From: Timema cristinae
Lineage: Eukaryota; Arthropoda; Insecta; Phasmatodea; Timematidae
Assembly (NCBI GenBank): GCA_039000515.1
Contig: JBCFYV010000856.1
Span: 1 to 64,000 of the forward strand
Reading direction: 5' to 3'
Length of the DNA stretch: 64,000 bases
Position 1 is the stretch's first letter. Each line of letters starts with the position of its first letter. The notes under the pieces are model-generated. The model was not told the DNA's origin and did no database searches. It saw only the letters and a program-made list of their open reading frames with translations. The position numbers and the translations under genes were made by a program. This document shows positions 30,366-43,289 of this stretch, in pieces.

Positions 30366-31998
30366 ATGGCCACCTCCATTGTCACCGCTGACACCTCACT
30401 GTCCGCTAGCAACGTACTGCCACACCCCGCTGGCAACTCACTGCCCGGCCCCTCACAGGGCCGTATTAATGATAAAGCCGGAAACGGGTAAGGCCGTCCA
30501 GCCCTTTAACAGAAAAAGTCCAGGAAGTTGTGAGGCCCCAGCCCCGCTTCCTGGTAATGTCTCGAGTAGAGGAAAACGAAAGTCTTAAGCGAGTAAGCCC
30601 ATTTATCCTCGAAAGAGTGATAAATGGTGCAGCACAGTCTGACGTATCAATAAGAAAACTGCGTGATGGCACTATAATGATACAAACAATAACAGATATT
30701 CAGTCCTCAAAAGTAATGGCAATCTCTAAAATACCGTTGAGCAATACGTCTCATATACCGGTGAAGGTGGAGCCTCACGGGTTCCTCAATGTTTGCAAGG
30801 GAGTGGTCACTTGCTATGACCTCGACTGCGTGAGCATTGAGGATATCTGTGAGGAACTTTCCCCCCAGCACGTCACCGAAGTATACCGCATTGTAACCAA
30901 AAAGAACGGACAAGAGAAAAAAACCGACACGTATATCCTTACTTTTGCAACACCTAAACCCCTTCCAAAGGAGGTCCGAGCAGGTTTCCACGTGCTCAGC
31001 GTCCGTCCGTATGTCCCTAACCCCCGGCGCTGCTTTCAGTGCCGGGAATTTGGGCATACGAAGCTGCGATGCCGTGGCAAGCCAACCTGTGCGGATTGCG
31101 GACAGGAGGCTCACGAAACACCATGTGAGTCTCCTAAGCACTGCGTCAACTGCAAGGGTCCGCATTCTGCCTGGTCTCGGCCTGTCCGAAATGGAAGGTA
31201 GAGAAAAAAAGTCCTGGAGATACAATCCGAAAAGAAGATCTCATATGCCCAGGCACGAAAGGAATACACATCTAGTCAGGCTCCGGTATTTCAAACCTCC
31301 TACAGCCAAATTGTCAGTCAGAATATCAACTGTCCCAACTGTCATTGCACAGTTAATCTCGCAAAGCCATCTACACGACCTGTGCCATTAGTCTCTACTC
31401 GAGACAATCTCAATAATAACGCGCCAACTAAGGGGGCGCCTAAATTGCTAGAAGAGGTGAAACCTCAACATAGGTCGTCTCCCCCACCCGTACCGCCGAG
31501 GAGCCCTCCTCGGGAACACACCCGACTGCACCTCGGGGACCTCCCCGAGCCCTACTCGGGGGTCCCCCCGGGGCCCACCTCGGGACCTCCCCCGAGCCCA
31601 CCTCGGGGACCTCCTCCGAACCTACCTCGGGGACCCACCCCGAACCAGCCGGGGGAAACAAAAGAACTTGCGGCCGTTGTTGGTTCGTCCGCTCTGGTCT
31701 CTGGGTCACCGGAGGTTGGAGTGGGTGGCGGAACGGGTGAGGCCGCAAAGGCGAATCCTGCTGGTGCCTGGAGAAAGGTCCAGAGAGGTGTCGCCGACAC
31801 AAATAGTAAGAAAAAAGTGCCAAAGGTTGTAACAAAGCCTTTCGCGCTTAGAATCAACCCCCAAGTCTCTTCCGAAAACAAAAGCCTCTCTTGAAACGAG
31901 AGGTCCAGGAGAGACTTGGCAAGGCCAGAGGACCTAAAAAGGTCCTTAACCAATTTTTATTACTAAGAGATAGTGACATGGATTGCGTGGATGAATAA
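30366..31998 (+). pseudogene. N2 ORF1, gag-like with three CCHC knuckles
   Basis: Same plan as N1 ORF1: RRCFQCREFGHTKLRC, CADCGQEAHETPC and CVNCKGPHSAWSR, after which a one-base change shifts the frame (near 31180). Early frameshifts lie near 30400-30530. It keeps AGA where N1 has TGA. The Pro-rich repeat block (31480-31650) is longer than that of N1. Ends TAA at 31996-31998, 17 bases before ORF2. Confidence 0.83.
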
Positions 31999-32015
31999 AT
32001 TTATATTTGTACCTA

Positions 32016-35000
32016 ATGTCGCTACTACAATGGAATTGTAGGGGTTTTTATGCTCGTGTAGAGGAAATTAAACTAATAATTTCTTCCCTGCATCCTTCCA
32101 TATGTGTGTTTGCAGGAGACCCACTTCCGCCCAACTGACAGCCCGATGCTTCGTGGTACGATGTATATCGTACCGACAAGCCATTCTTCGATCGGTCTAG
32201 CGGAGGTGTGGCTATACTTGCACGTAGCAATATATATAATAAGTCTATAAATATTGTATCTGATCTCCAAGTGATTGCTGTGAGAGTCTCCCTTCCTATA
32301 GAAGTAACTGTATGCTGCATCTACCTCCCACCAGGTGAACGTGTTTAAAGAGGAGCCTAGAGGCCCTCTTTAAACAACTTCCCGCCCCCTATATTATCTT
32401 GGGGACTTTAACGCACACAACCTGGTATGGGGTCTAATTATACAGACGCCCGCGGGAGGATGGTAGAGGATATTCTTGTCTCGGGAAACCTGGTGTTAAT
32501 GAACACCGGGGCCCAGACACACTTTTCCACCTTTAATGAGGTATCCTCTGCCATCGACCTAACTCTATGTAGCCCCGGGATCGCTGCCCACTTCCTTTGG
32601 GAGGTCCACTCGGATCTATGTGGCAGCGATCACTTTCCCATTCTGCTTTCGCTAATTGAAGACCCTCCCGGTATAGCACGTGCACCACAATGGGTGCTTA
32701 AACGTGCTGACTGGGATAAATTTCGCGAGCTCGCCGTATTTGTACAACCCCTTTCTCCGGACGTCGATGTTAATATTGCCCATTTTACTTCGACGGTCAT
32801 CATGGCGGCGAGGGAATCTATCCCTAAATCCTCGCCAAACCCGCGCCACCATCCTGTTCCCTGGTGGAACGAGGAGTGTAGATTGGCTATTTCTGACCGT
32901 CGAAGAGCATTACGTCTCTTCCATCGGCGTCCTACCTTGGATAATCTAGAATCATTCCGGATTATGCGTGCTCGAGCTCGCCGTATCATTCGTGAAAGCA
33001 GAAGAGAGTCTTGGAGACAGTTTATATCTACCCTTACAATTTCCACTCCCACAACTAAGGTTTGGGACAATATTCGTAAATTACGTAGTAGCAAAAATAC
33101 CATCAATAACATACCTGCCCTCATGTCAAATGGTACGCTTGTCTCCTCCCCTGTGGAGGTCGCCAATGTATTGGGCTCTATGTTCACCGCCATATCTAGC
33201 ACTGCAAGCTACTCAAATGAGTTTGCAGCGCATAAGCGGAACATAGAGCGCCATTCTATTGACTTTGGTCGGAGTCAGGGGGAGATTACAACTCCCCCTT
33301 TACTTTAGATGAACTGACCTATGCCATGTCCCAGGCGGGTAGCACAGCTCCTGGCCCCGACGACATTAATTATGAAATGTTGCGCCAGTTACCCCTGCTG
33401 GACGAGCATGTCTGTTGGACCTCTACAATAGTGTTTGGGAATCTCGTCAGTTCCCAACACTGTGGAGGCAAGCAATAATTATCCCTTTATATAAAAGTGG
33501 CAAGGAAAAATTAGAACCAACTAGTTATAGACCGATAGCCTTAACTAGTTGTGTATGCAAAAATTGGAAAAAATGATAAATAAACGATTAATATGGTATT
33601 TAGAATCCCGCAATCTACTATCAAATATTCAATTGGTTTTCCGCCGCAACCGATCTACGGTGGATCATCTCGTCCGTCTCGAGACGGCTGTTCGTGACGC
33701 CTTTCTCCATAAACAGCATCGTTTGCAGTTTTCTTTGACTTGGAGAAAGCGTACGATACCACATGGCGGTACGGCATTTTAAAAACCCTTTTTAACTGGG
33801 GGTTTCCGTGGAACCTCCCTGTTTTTATAGCTAATTTTATGTCAGATAGACACTTCCGGTAAGGTTAAACAACACTTATCCGATGATTTTATTCAAGAAA
33901 ATGGGTGCCCCAGGGCAGTATTTAAGCTGTGCGTTGTTCGCCATTGCAACAAATGGCATTGTGGACAACGTACACCTTCCTGTCCGTTCATGCCTCTTTG
34001 GATGACTACGCAATTTATTGTAGTTCATCGAGTCTCCACAGGCTGAACGGCAGATACAACTCTCTGTCAACAATCTATGGTCGTGGGCATCGCGTAATGG
34101 CTTTCGCTTCTCTTCAGCCAAGACGACGGTCGTCCACTTCCATAGATTACGTGGAATACAACAAGCCCCCCAGTATTTAATGAATCACGTTGTTTACCTG
34201 TCTCGGAGACCGTAAAGTTTCTGGGACTTTTATTTGATTTTAAATTAACCTGGATTCCCCACATCAAAGACCTGAAAGCGAGGTGCATAAAAGCACTCAA
34301 CCTGCTTAAAGTGGTTAGGGGTCGGTCCTGGGGGGCTGATAGGGAAACCTTGATGCGCCTGTATAGGCCTTGGTAAGATCGAAACTAGATTACGGCAGTT
34401 TAGTGTATGCATCAGCGAGACCTTCGGCGTTGAAGATGCTGGATAGTGTCCACCATGCTGGCATACGACTGGCTACTGGTGCATTTCGTACCAGCCCCAG
34501 TCGTCAGCATCTGTGCCGACGCCGGTGAGCCCCCTCTCTCTTAACCGGCGGTCCTATCTTCTGGCATCTTACGTTTCAAAACTTCACTGCATGCCGGAGC
34601 ATGTTGCCTACCGACCTGTGTTTCATCCCCCTAACCGTGTCTTGTATGAAACCAAATGGCGTAGTACAAGGCCGGTTGGGATCAGGATGGCTATCGGTAT
34701 TCGACACGTGTGGGATACCCCTGCCAAAGGCTATCCCCACATACCCAGGTCGAGTTTCTCCCTGAAGATTCGCCTACCTCAATGCCATTATGAACTTGCC
34801 AAGTTCCCTAAAGCGACCACCCCGCCGATTATATATGAGAGGACATTTAATGAGCTCCTCTCCACTCGCTTTCAGGCTTTGAGCGCATCTATATGGATGG
34901 CTCCAAGTGTGGGGCTTCCGTGGGATGCGCATTTGTTGTGGAGGGAAACAATTTTAAATTCGGTTTACCTGGTGAATCCAGTGTTTTATGGCTGAATTAT

Positions 35001-35691
35001 ACGCCATTTTTAAATCTCTGTGTTTTGTGTATCGTAAGTGTCACCGTTCTGTTCTCATCTGCACGGATTCCATGAGTGCTCTGTTGGCTTTTGTCCACCC
35101 TCAACTCTTGAAATCCCCTGGTGCAGATGATACATGAGCAAATTTTAAAAATTGATTCATTAAGCACCCAGCTCGCCTTTTGCTGGATTCCTGGTCACGC
35201 CGGTCTCTCAGAAATGAACTGGCTGACCAGGCGGCCAAGGAGGCGCACGCCTGCCTCCGGAGGCGAGTATGGGTGTGATGTTTTTAGATCTAAAGGGTTA
35301 TGTTCGGCGTGGGTCTTACGCACCTGGCACGAGCAGTGGGTTTCGACCCCTGCTCAGAACAAGCTTCGGTCCATCAGGGACGGTGTGTCGCGGTGGCCCT
35401 CTTCTATAACAAAGTCCAGAAGAGAGGAGGTCATCGTGACAAGGCTCCGCGTCGGACACACAGCGTTGACCCATTGGATTTTTATTGTGAGGGGACCCAC
35501 CTCCATGTGGTGAGTTTTGCGATGCTCCCCTTAGTGTGTACCACATTTTGGTGGAGTGTCGCAAGTATGCCCCTATCCGCCTGGCACTTAATTTTAAAGG
35601 GGACCTTCGTTTTTACTACGCGATAGCGCGGATGGAGTTATATGTTTTACTTCGTTTTATACGCCAGTCGGATCTTTTTAATGCTATTTGA
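32016..35691 (+). pseudogene. N2 ORF2, endonuclease-RT-RNase H
   Basis: Endonuclease: DLTLCSPGIAAHFLWEVHSD and CGSDHFPILLS (about 32560-32650) in a long frame 32427-33308. RT: APGPDDINYEMLRQL, then NIQLVFRRNRSTVDHLVRLE (the usual GFR is VFR here), with a DDYAI block near 34005. RNase H: the GHAGLS block near 35200. Multiple frameshifts. It ends at TGA 35689-35691 ahead of the hairpin-rich 3' UTR. Confidence 0.83.
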
Positions 35692-36164
35692 GTCACTTTT
35701 ATAAAGTGACTCATCTGGACTTTCTCATATTGAGTTTTTTTTAACATTTTAGTATATTTAAATATTTTGTTTTTGTCTTTTTAACGTATTATTTTAAACA
35801 CGTTTTATGATTTTAATGTGTTAAATTTTAATATGTTAGTTTTTGTAATTTTAACGTAGTGTATACACCTGTGGTTTTATTTTAGCAGGTGTATCACTTC
35901 TTTTATTCTAATAGCCCATTTGAGCGCTCCTATGGAGTGTCTCAAATGGGCATTTTCTCATATTGAGAATAACTGTTTTTAAATTAATTTAAAAATTTTA
36001 TTATTGTATATTGTTTTATATTTATCTCTCCACCTGTTTATTCTAACAGGTGGACTATGTGATGTCTCTTCCCATTGGGGATTCTACTGTGTTTAAATTA
36101 TTTTTAAAGGCCCTAATGACCTTACTGTGTCGACGGGCCTCAAAACAATAATAATAAATAATAA
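35692..36164 (+). other. N2 3' UTR with serial hairpins and (AAT)n tail
   Basis: Short inverted repeats follow one another: GAGTCACTTTTATAAAGTGACTC (35690-35712), CACCTG...CAGGTG (35867-35892), CCCATTTGAG...CTCAAATGGG (35914-35950), CCACCTG...CAGGTGG (36030-36055) and AGGCCC...GGGCCT around 36107-36140, then (AAT)n. N1 has the matching set at 39770-40180. Such structures may be read by the LINE reverse transcriptase. Confidence 0.75.
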
Positions 36165-39100
36165 TCTTCCCTGCATCCTTCCATCTTGTGTTTGCAGGAG
36201 ACCCACCTCCGTCAAATGACAACCCGATGCTTTGTGGTACGATGTGTATCGTACCGACAAGCCTTTCTTTGATCGGCTAGCGGAGGTGTGGCTATATTCG
36301 CACGAAGCAATATATATCACACAAATATTAATATCTTTTCTGATCTCCAAGTGATTGCTGTCAGAGTCTCCCTCCCTTTGGAGTAACAATATGTTGCATC
36401 TACCTCCCACCGGGAGAGCGTGTTCCTAAGAGGACCCTAGAGGCCCTCTTTATACAACTTCCCGCCCCCTATATCATCTTGGGGACTTTAATGCGCATAA
36501 CCTGGTGTGGGGTCCAATATTACTGACGCACGTGGGAGATGGTAGAGGATATTCTTGTCTCGGGAAACCTGTGTTTAATGAACACCGGGGCTCAGACACA
36601 CTTCTCTACATTTAATGGTGTATCCTCTGCCATCGACCTAACATTTTGTAGTCCCGGATCGCTGCCCACTTTCTTTGGGAGGTCCACTCGGACCTATGTG
36701 GCAGTGATCATTATCCCATTCTTCTCTCACCACTTGAAGATCCTCCCAGTACAGCGCGGATACCCCAATGGGTGCTAAAACGTGCTGACTGGGATCGATA
36801 CCGTGAGCTCGCTGTATTTGGTGAATCCCAACATCCTGACGTCGATATTAAGGCGGGGCATTTTACTTCGACGGTCATCGCGGCGGCGAGTGCTTCTATC
36901 CCTAAATCCTCGCCAAATCCGCGCCACCGTCCGTTCCCTGGTGGAACGAGAAGTGTCGGTTGGCTGTTTCTGATCGTCGAAGGGCCCTTCGCCTCTTTCA
37001 TCGACGTCCAACTTGGAGAATCTTGGAAACATTCCGGATTCTACGTGCTCGAGCTCGCCGTGTTATTCGAGAAAGCAGAAGAATTCTTGGAGACAGTTTA
37101 TTTCTACCCTTACAATTACCACTCCCACAACTAAGGTTGGGACAATATACGTAAATTAAGTGGTAACAAAATTCCATTAATAGTTATACCTGCCCTCATG
37201 TCTAACGGTTCGCTTGTCTCCTCCCCTGTGGAGGTCGCCAATGTATTGGGCTCGATGTTCGCCGCTATTTCAAAGCACTGCGAGCTACTCTAACGATTCG
37301 CGGTGCATAAGCGCAGCATCGAGCGCCTTACTATTGATTTTGGCCAAAGTCGGGGGAGGATTAAACTCCCCCTTTAGTAAAGAGGAACTTACCTATGCCC
37401 TGTCCCAGGCGGGCAATACAACTTCTGGCCCGGATGATATCCATTACGAAATGTTGCGCCAACTGTCCCTTGCTGGACGGGCGTTCCTCTTAGACCTCTA
37501 CAATTGTGTTTGGGAATCTCGTCAATTCCCAACACTATGGAGGCAAGCAACCGTTATCCCAATATATAAAAGTGGCAAGGATAAATTAGAGCCAACTAGC
37601 TATAGACCGATAGCCTTAACTAGTTGTGTATGCAAAATATTAGAGAAAATGATCAATAAAATATTTATATGGTATCTAGAATCCCGCAATCTACTATCCA
37701 ATATGCAATGTGGCTTTCGCCGTAACCGATCAACGGTGATCACCTTGTTTCGCCTTGAGACTGCTGTTCGTGACGCTTTCCTCCATAAACAGCACCTCTT
37801 GGCTGTCTTCTTAATTTGGAGAAGGCTTACGACACCAACCTGGCGGTACGGCATTTTAAAAACCCTGTTTAATTGGGGGTTCCGGGGAACCTCCCTATTT
37901 TTATATCTAATTTTATGTCTGATAGACACTTCCGGGTAAGGTTAAACAACACCTTATCCGATGATTTTATTCAAGAAAATGGGGTGCCTCAGGGTAGTAT
38001 TTTAAGCTGTACGTTATTCGCTATTGCGATAAATAGCATCGTAGACAAACGTGCGCTTACCTGTTCGTTCATGCCTTTTTGTGGATGACTACGCAATTTT
38101 ATTGCAGTTCATCAAGTCTCCACAGGGCTTTAACGACAGATACAACTCGCTGTAAACAATCTATAGTTTGGGCATCTCGTAATGGCTTTCGCTTCTCTGC
38201 GGCCAAGACGACTGTCGTCCACTTCCATAGATTACGCGGAATACAGCCAGCCCCCAATATTTTAATGAACAACGTTGTTTTAACCTGTCTCCGAGACCGT
38301 AAGGTTCCTGGGACTTTCTTTGATTTTAAATTAACTTGGATCCCCCCACATCAAAGACTTGAAAGCGAGGTCTATAAAAGCACTAAACTTTGCTCAAAGT
38401 GGTTAGCGGTCGGTCCTGGGGTGCGGATAGGGAAACCTTGATGCGCCTCTATAGAGCCTTGGTGAGATCAAAACTTGATTACGGCAGTTTTGTTTATGGT
38501 TCCGCTAAACCCTCGGCGTTAAAGATGCTCGATAGCGTCCACCATGCTGGCATTCGACTGGCTACTGGTGCTTTTCGTACCAGTCCAGTCGTCAGCATCT
38601 GTGCCGACGCCGTGAGCCCCCCTTTCTTACCGGCGGTCTTACCTCCTGGCATCTTACGTGTCCAAACTGCACTGCATGCCAGATCATTTTGCCTACCGCC
38701 CTCTTTTTCATCCCCCTAACCGTGTCTTGTATGAAACCAAATGGCGTAGTACAAGGCCGGTTGGGATCCGGATGCTATCGGTTTTCGACACGTGTGGGAT
38801 AGTGCTGCCAAAGGCTATCCCCATATCACCAGGTCGATTTTCTCCCTGGAAAATACGCCCTCCGAAATGCCATTTTGATCTTGCCAAGTTCCCTAAAACG
38901 ACCACCTCAACTTTGTATATGAGAGGACCTTTAATGAGCTCCTCTCCACTCGCTTTCCACGGATTTGAGCGAATCTACACTGATGGCTCTAAATCTGGAG
39001 CCTCCGTGGGATGTGCTTTTGTTGTGGAAGGATCCAATTTTAAATTTTTGGTTTACCTAAAGAAACCATGTTTTTTAACGGCTGAATTGTATGCCATTTT

Positions 39101-39776
39101 TAAATCTTTGTGTTTTATATATCGAAATAGTCACCGTTCTGTTCTCATCTGCACGGATTCCATGAGTGCTCTTGTTGCTTTGTCGCACTTTATTCATGGA
39201 ATCCTCTCGTTGCAGATGATACATGAAAAAATTTTAAAAATTGATTCATTAAGCACCCGGCTCGCCTTTGCTGGATTCCTGGTCACGCTGGTCTTCCAGG
39301 GAATGAACTGGCGGACCAGGCAGCCAAGGAGGCAGCGAGCTTGCCTCCGGAGGCGAGTCTGGGTGTCATGTTTTTAGATCTTAAGGGTTATGTTCGGCGT
39401 GGAGTGTTACGCACCTGGCACGAGCATGGGTCTCGACCCCTGCTCAGAACAAGCTGCGGTCCATCAGTGACGGTGTGTCGCGATGGCCCTCTTCTATACG
39501 AAAGTCTAGAGAGAGGAGGTCATCGGACGAGACTCCGCGTCGGGCATACATTTCTAACCCACAGATTTTTACTCAGAGGGATCCACCTCCAGTGTGTGAA
39601 TTTTGCGATGCTCCCCTTAGTGTGCACCACATTTTAGTTGAGTGTCGCAGATATGCCCCTATTCGCCTGGCCCTTGATTTTAAAGGTGACCTTCGTTTTT
39701 TTATTACGCGACAGCGCTGAAGGAGTTATTTGTTTACCCATTTTAACGCCAGGCGAATCTTTTTAGTGCCATTTGA

Positions 39777-40180
39777 GTCACTTTATAAAGTGGCTCTTCT
39801 GGATTTTATCTCATATTGAGACCTTTTTAACATTGTAGTATACATTTAATGTGTTTGTCTTGTCGTTTATCCATTTTAACAAACTTTAATAAAATAACTA
39901 TTTTAACATGTTAGTTTTGTCTTTTTAACTAATATATTGTTTTAATATGTTTGTTTGTTTTTTTTTTAAAGAGTGATACACCTGTGGTTTTTTTTAGCAG
40001 GTGTTTCACTCAATTGTACTTTGATCCCATTTGAGCACTCCTATGGAGTGTCTCAGGTGGTGAATGATTATATCTCTCCCCTATCGGGATTTTATTATGT
40101 TTTAAATATATTTCAAGGCCCTAATGACCTCGATGTGTCGATGGGCCTCTAAACCACAATAATAATAATAATAATAATAA
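39777..40180 (+). other. N1 3' UTR with serial hairpins and (AAT)n tail
   Basis: The same hairpins as in N2 with small changes, for example GAGTCACTTTATAAAGTGGCTC at 39775-39796 and CACCTG...CAGGTG at about 39981-40005. Sequence between hairpins is less conserved than the stems. The tail is (AAT)n ending at 40180. Confidence 0.7.
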
Positions 40181-40529
40181 TATTCTCCTGGTTACCACCA
40201 GAGCCGTGACTTAGTGGTATTAACTTTTACTCTCCATTTTGCGAGCCAGGTTTCGAGTGTTTTGAGGAATCTTTGTAGTGATAATGACGCGTAGTAAATG
40301 TTTCTGTCTCTGGTATAAATTAGTGTGTCATCTGTGAACATTCTTACTGTCATTTGAGATATGTCGGGATGTCTGCAACGTATATATTGAATAGATAAGG
40401 TGCCAGAACCGATCCTTGTGGGACTCCAATTTTACATGAACCCTTTCAGAAAGCGAACCCTCAATAGAGACTTGGAATTCTGTTTTTCTAAGCAACTGTT
40501 TATAAGTATCGATCCATATAGGAATAAGG
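40181..40529 (-). pseudogene. J2 ORF2, reverse transcriptase core
   Basis: The minus strand reads GVPQGSVLAPYLFNIYVADI and RMFTDDTLIYTRDRN, the Jockey-clade RT block with the catalytic DD, then LETWLAKWRVKVNTTKS. It joins 27000-27455 once N1 is removed. It ends at an (ATT)n run at 40530-40546 that marks another junction. Frameshifts near 40355 and 40450. Confidence 0.82.
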
Positions 40530-40906
40530 ATTATTATTATTATTATCTATAAAGCAAATTAATAGCTAGTTTGAATAAAAAGTAATACAATTGTTTTCTA
40601 AACATTTTAACAAATTATTTTTAGGTCAACAAAGTATTATTTTCTACAGACACATGACAAAAGGCAAGGAATTTTTACCATGTTACTTTATTGAACTTTA
40701 CCCCATACACTTAAAATCAAAAGCCTTGTACATAAATATAAAAACACATCGAATTCTCAGAATAATAATAAAACAACAAAATAATTTAATTCGTTCCCAC
40801 TTATTTATTACCCTGAGATTTCTTTATGTCCAGCTCTTTCCTCTGCACACCTAGTTGAGCAGCCCTCATAGCCAATTTGGATTGTTCTGTAGTATACCGC
40901 TCCCGT

Positions 40907-41170
40907 TTAATGAATATACCTCTCACGTTCCAGAATCACTTGCTCCAGCTCCAAACGGATCGACTGGAGTTGTTCTTGGTGCTCCAGAAATGTTTCTTCA
41001 CGTTTAGCGCAGGCTGCACGCAGCAAATCTTCTTTTTCCGTGTTCTTTTTGTGAGCTTCCCGCATTTGTTTCAGCTCCTCCTAATACCTTTTGGACCTAA
41101 ACACACGCTCCGCCTCTAACAAACTATTTGCAGATGATGAGAGGCGGGATTTCGCTGCAACGCTTCAAAA
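40907..41170 (-). pseudogene. Coiled-coil coding fragment, unknown gene
   Basis: The minus strand reads a charged, heptad-rich peptide (MREAHKKNTEKEDLLRAACA, then EHQEQLQSIRLELEQVILER), ending at TAA 40907-40909. One internal TAG lies near 41090. A TTACAG acceptor-like sequence lies upstream at about 41170. It could be the last exon of a host gene or the coiled-coil end of a MADF/SANT-like transposon protein. I cannot identify it. Confidence 0.4.
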
Positions 41171-41271
41171 CTGTAACACAAACACACGCCAGAAAAATTA
41201 TATATTGTCAATTCATTCACTGATTGCAAATTACAAAATATGTATGTGGTAAACCACGTCATGTGCATACA

Positions 41272-41440
41272 ATTAGGATTCAAACCCAAATCAACTTGTA
41301 ATGGTAAACAAGTGTAATTAGAGGATTCGAAACCAAACCAACTTGTAATGGTAACCAAAGTATATAGAGGATTCGAAACCAAACCAACTTGTAATGGGAA
41401 CCAAAGTATATAGAGGATTCAAAACCAAACCAACATGCGA
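41272..41440. repeat. Tandem repeat of about 46 bp
   Basis: About 3.5 copies of a unit GAGGATTCGAAACCAAACCA followed by ACTTGTAATGGTAACCAAAG and TATATA, with small differences between copies. Confidence 0.85.
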
Positions 41441-43220
41441 GTCTGTTGCTTTCGGCTGTTCATCCTACGATGAAATGTAAAATAAAAAAGCTGGCAATGA
41501 GATGTACTTGGCTTTAAATAATAGTACAGGTAGTGTCTCATTAGTTTGCTTATTACACTAATTGTGGTTCAGAATCCACTCCAGGAGGTCCCATAATGTC
41601 AAAGACCCATAGTAATCTATCTCACTCTACATTAGACTGGATTTTCGGTGACGACAAGCTCGTGTTCAAATCCTAACATGTTTTAAGGTGGTTTTTCATA
41701 ACTGTTTTACTGACTTTCTAGCAAATGTGGGAACGTTTCCTTTAAAACGCTATTTTCCTAATTCCCACTTCAATAGTGTAAATATTAAGGTAGCCTGAAG
41801 AGGTGACAAGACAAAATAAATTTAGGTCAGTTTTGATCTTGTAGAATAAACAATTTTTACATGTTGTTGACAATAGACAATAGTAGAACTCCGGTTAACC
41901 AAGTTAACCAAACTTTGCTTGACCAAAACCCCCTTTTTTTCATTGAAATGCTATTTATTTAGCTACATAGAATAAATAGATAACTATTACTATTGAAATA
42001 CTTATGGCAGTAAATACAAACAATTTTAACTTATAAAAATAATAAGGGATTAGTCCCTGCTTATTGCATACATTTTATTGTCATTAAACCTTTTTTTATG
42101 AATTGCACCAATTTGTCTTTTTGGTACCATATTAAGTGAATTGATAATGGGGCTATAAGGGAATTATTTTAACCAGAGAGATAAAATAGTTAGAATAATA
42201 AGATTTATTATAATATAAAAATAAAAGATATGCTTGATTACAATAGATATACAAAAACATAAGATAGAAGTTATAAATTAATACTGTCTTGTTGCGACAA
42301 CGGCAAGATCAAATGCAGTAGGCTTGAAGAGCAATGTTAAGTAACAAAACAGCTGGTCTGATGCCAAACTACGGTCAGGTGTTTCTAAAAGGAAAACAGT
42401 GAAGTTATACAAACAAAAGTTAGTTGGAAATGATATACATATAGTATTATTCACACATTTGTTATTTAAGCTAGCTTGCTTGATTGGGACTTAAGAAAAA
42501 TCCTTAAGATACATTGTATAATGAATTGCAATAGAAAGGTTTGTGATTACATTGGTAGATGGCTAACATACAAGTGTCTACACACAATAGTACTATGGCC
42601 AGTCCTTTCCCTATTGGTACCACCAGGGCATTCAATATTACATGTATTTACTGACCCACTCCCTGGTTACAACACTAAATTAAATCATACAAGACTAATA
42701 CTCAGTCAATAGGTGCCAAAAAGGGGCAAAGAAGAAAAAAAAGTATTATCTGCGCGGAACCCATATGGAAACAAGCGTAGTTCCGCGCCCAAGCTAATAC
42801 CACATGCGAAGCGTGGCAACAAGAATGGTTCAATACATTGAACACAGTAACCCAACTGGGTCTTAAAAAAAAAAGATAGACAACTTGGTGTAACCACAAG
42901 TTGTAGTCTTAAGGATTAAAACGGGAAAATATAGAGCTCGTGGAGAATAGCAACCATTTGGACTAAGACTTCTTTATTACATCTGGAGCTCAAGGTTCTT
43001 ATACCCGAAGCTATATCATATGATGTAGGAAAAACATGGTCTCTTGGACCAATATAAAAAGTCAGACGGACTTAAGCAACATTAGAGTTACTGTGACTAC
43101 ACCAAAAGAGTCGGAAGAACACAAAACCAAACTCTAGTCACTTTGACTGAAACAAGAAATCGAAATAAACATAATATCGCCTCGATTGTACTAAGTCTGA
43201 AGGACAACAATTCTGATAAA
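41441..43220. other. Unassigned intergenic or old repeat DNA
   Basis: No supported gene. A sequence like a Tigger/pogo end (TAGAACTCCGGTTAACCAAG at about 41884) is present without a visible partner. The rest is AT-rich with short spurious frames on both strands (for example 42476-42712). Confidence 0.45.
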
Positions 43221-43289
43221 CAAGAAACTACAAAATGTACAATACTAAGATACAAAAAAATTACAAGATATAAGCTATGAAATATTATG

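Larger units (their letters stand above)
29741..36164 (+). mobile_element. LINE N2 (family N), full length, inserted in N1
   Basis: Starts CCCCCTGCGGGACGGG and ends with (AAT)n, flanked by a perfect 14-bp TSD TCTTCCCTGCATCC (29727-29740, 36165-36178). The N1 ORF2 continues on both sides. Length 6424 bp. It is close to N1 throughout, so this was insertion of one family member into another. Confidence 0.93.
29664..39776 (+). pseudogene. N1 ORF2, endonuclease-RT-RNase H, split by N2
   Basis: Exists as 29664-29740 and 36165-39776 around N2. Starts MTLLQWNCRGFYAR. Endonuclease part (36165-36800). RT: SGPDDIHYEMLRQL, YRPIALTSCVCKILEKMI, RHFRVRLNNTLS and QGSILSCTLFAIAINS, then the VDDYAI catalytic block split by a frameshift near 38075. 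RNase H: IYTDGSKSGASVGCAFVVEG (around 38975) and ICTDSMSALVAL. A C-terminal CEFCDAPLSVHHILVECRRY zinc-like motif follows, in a shifted frame. Many one-base indels make it inactive. The enzyme would nick DNA and copy its RNA at the nick. Confidence 0.85.
27456..40180 (+). mobile_element. LINE N1 (family N), full length, interrupted by N2
   Basis: Starts CCCCCCTGCGGACGGGG and ends in an (AAT)n tail at 40180, flanked by a 13-bp TSD (27443-27455, 40181-40193). After subtracting the inserted N2 it is about 6.29 kb. Organisation: 5' UTR, ORF1 with three CCHC knuckles, ORF2 with AP-type endonuclease, RT and RNase H, then a hairpin-rich 3' UTR. RNase H plus endonuclease suggests an I/R1/LOA-group clade rather than Jockey; I cannot place it further. 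Confidence 0.9.

Noticed and set aside
41880..41945. End of a second Tigger/pogo-like element
   Set aside because: One end-like sequence only, no partner end, no TA-flanked unit and no transposase nearby.
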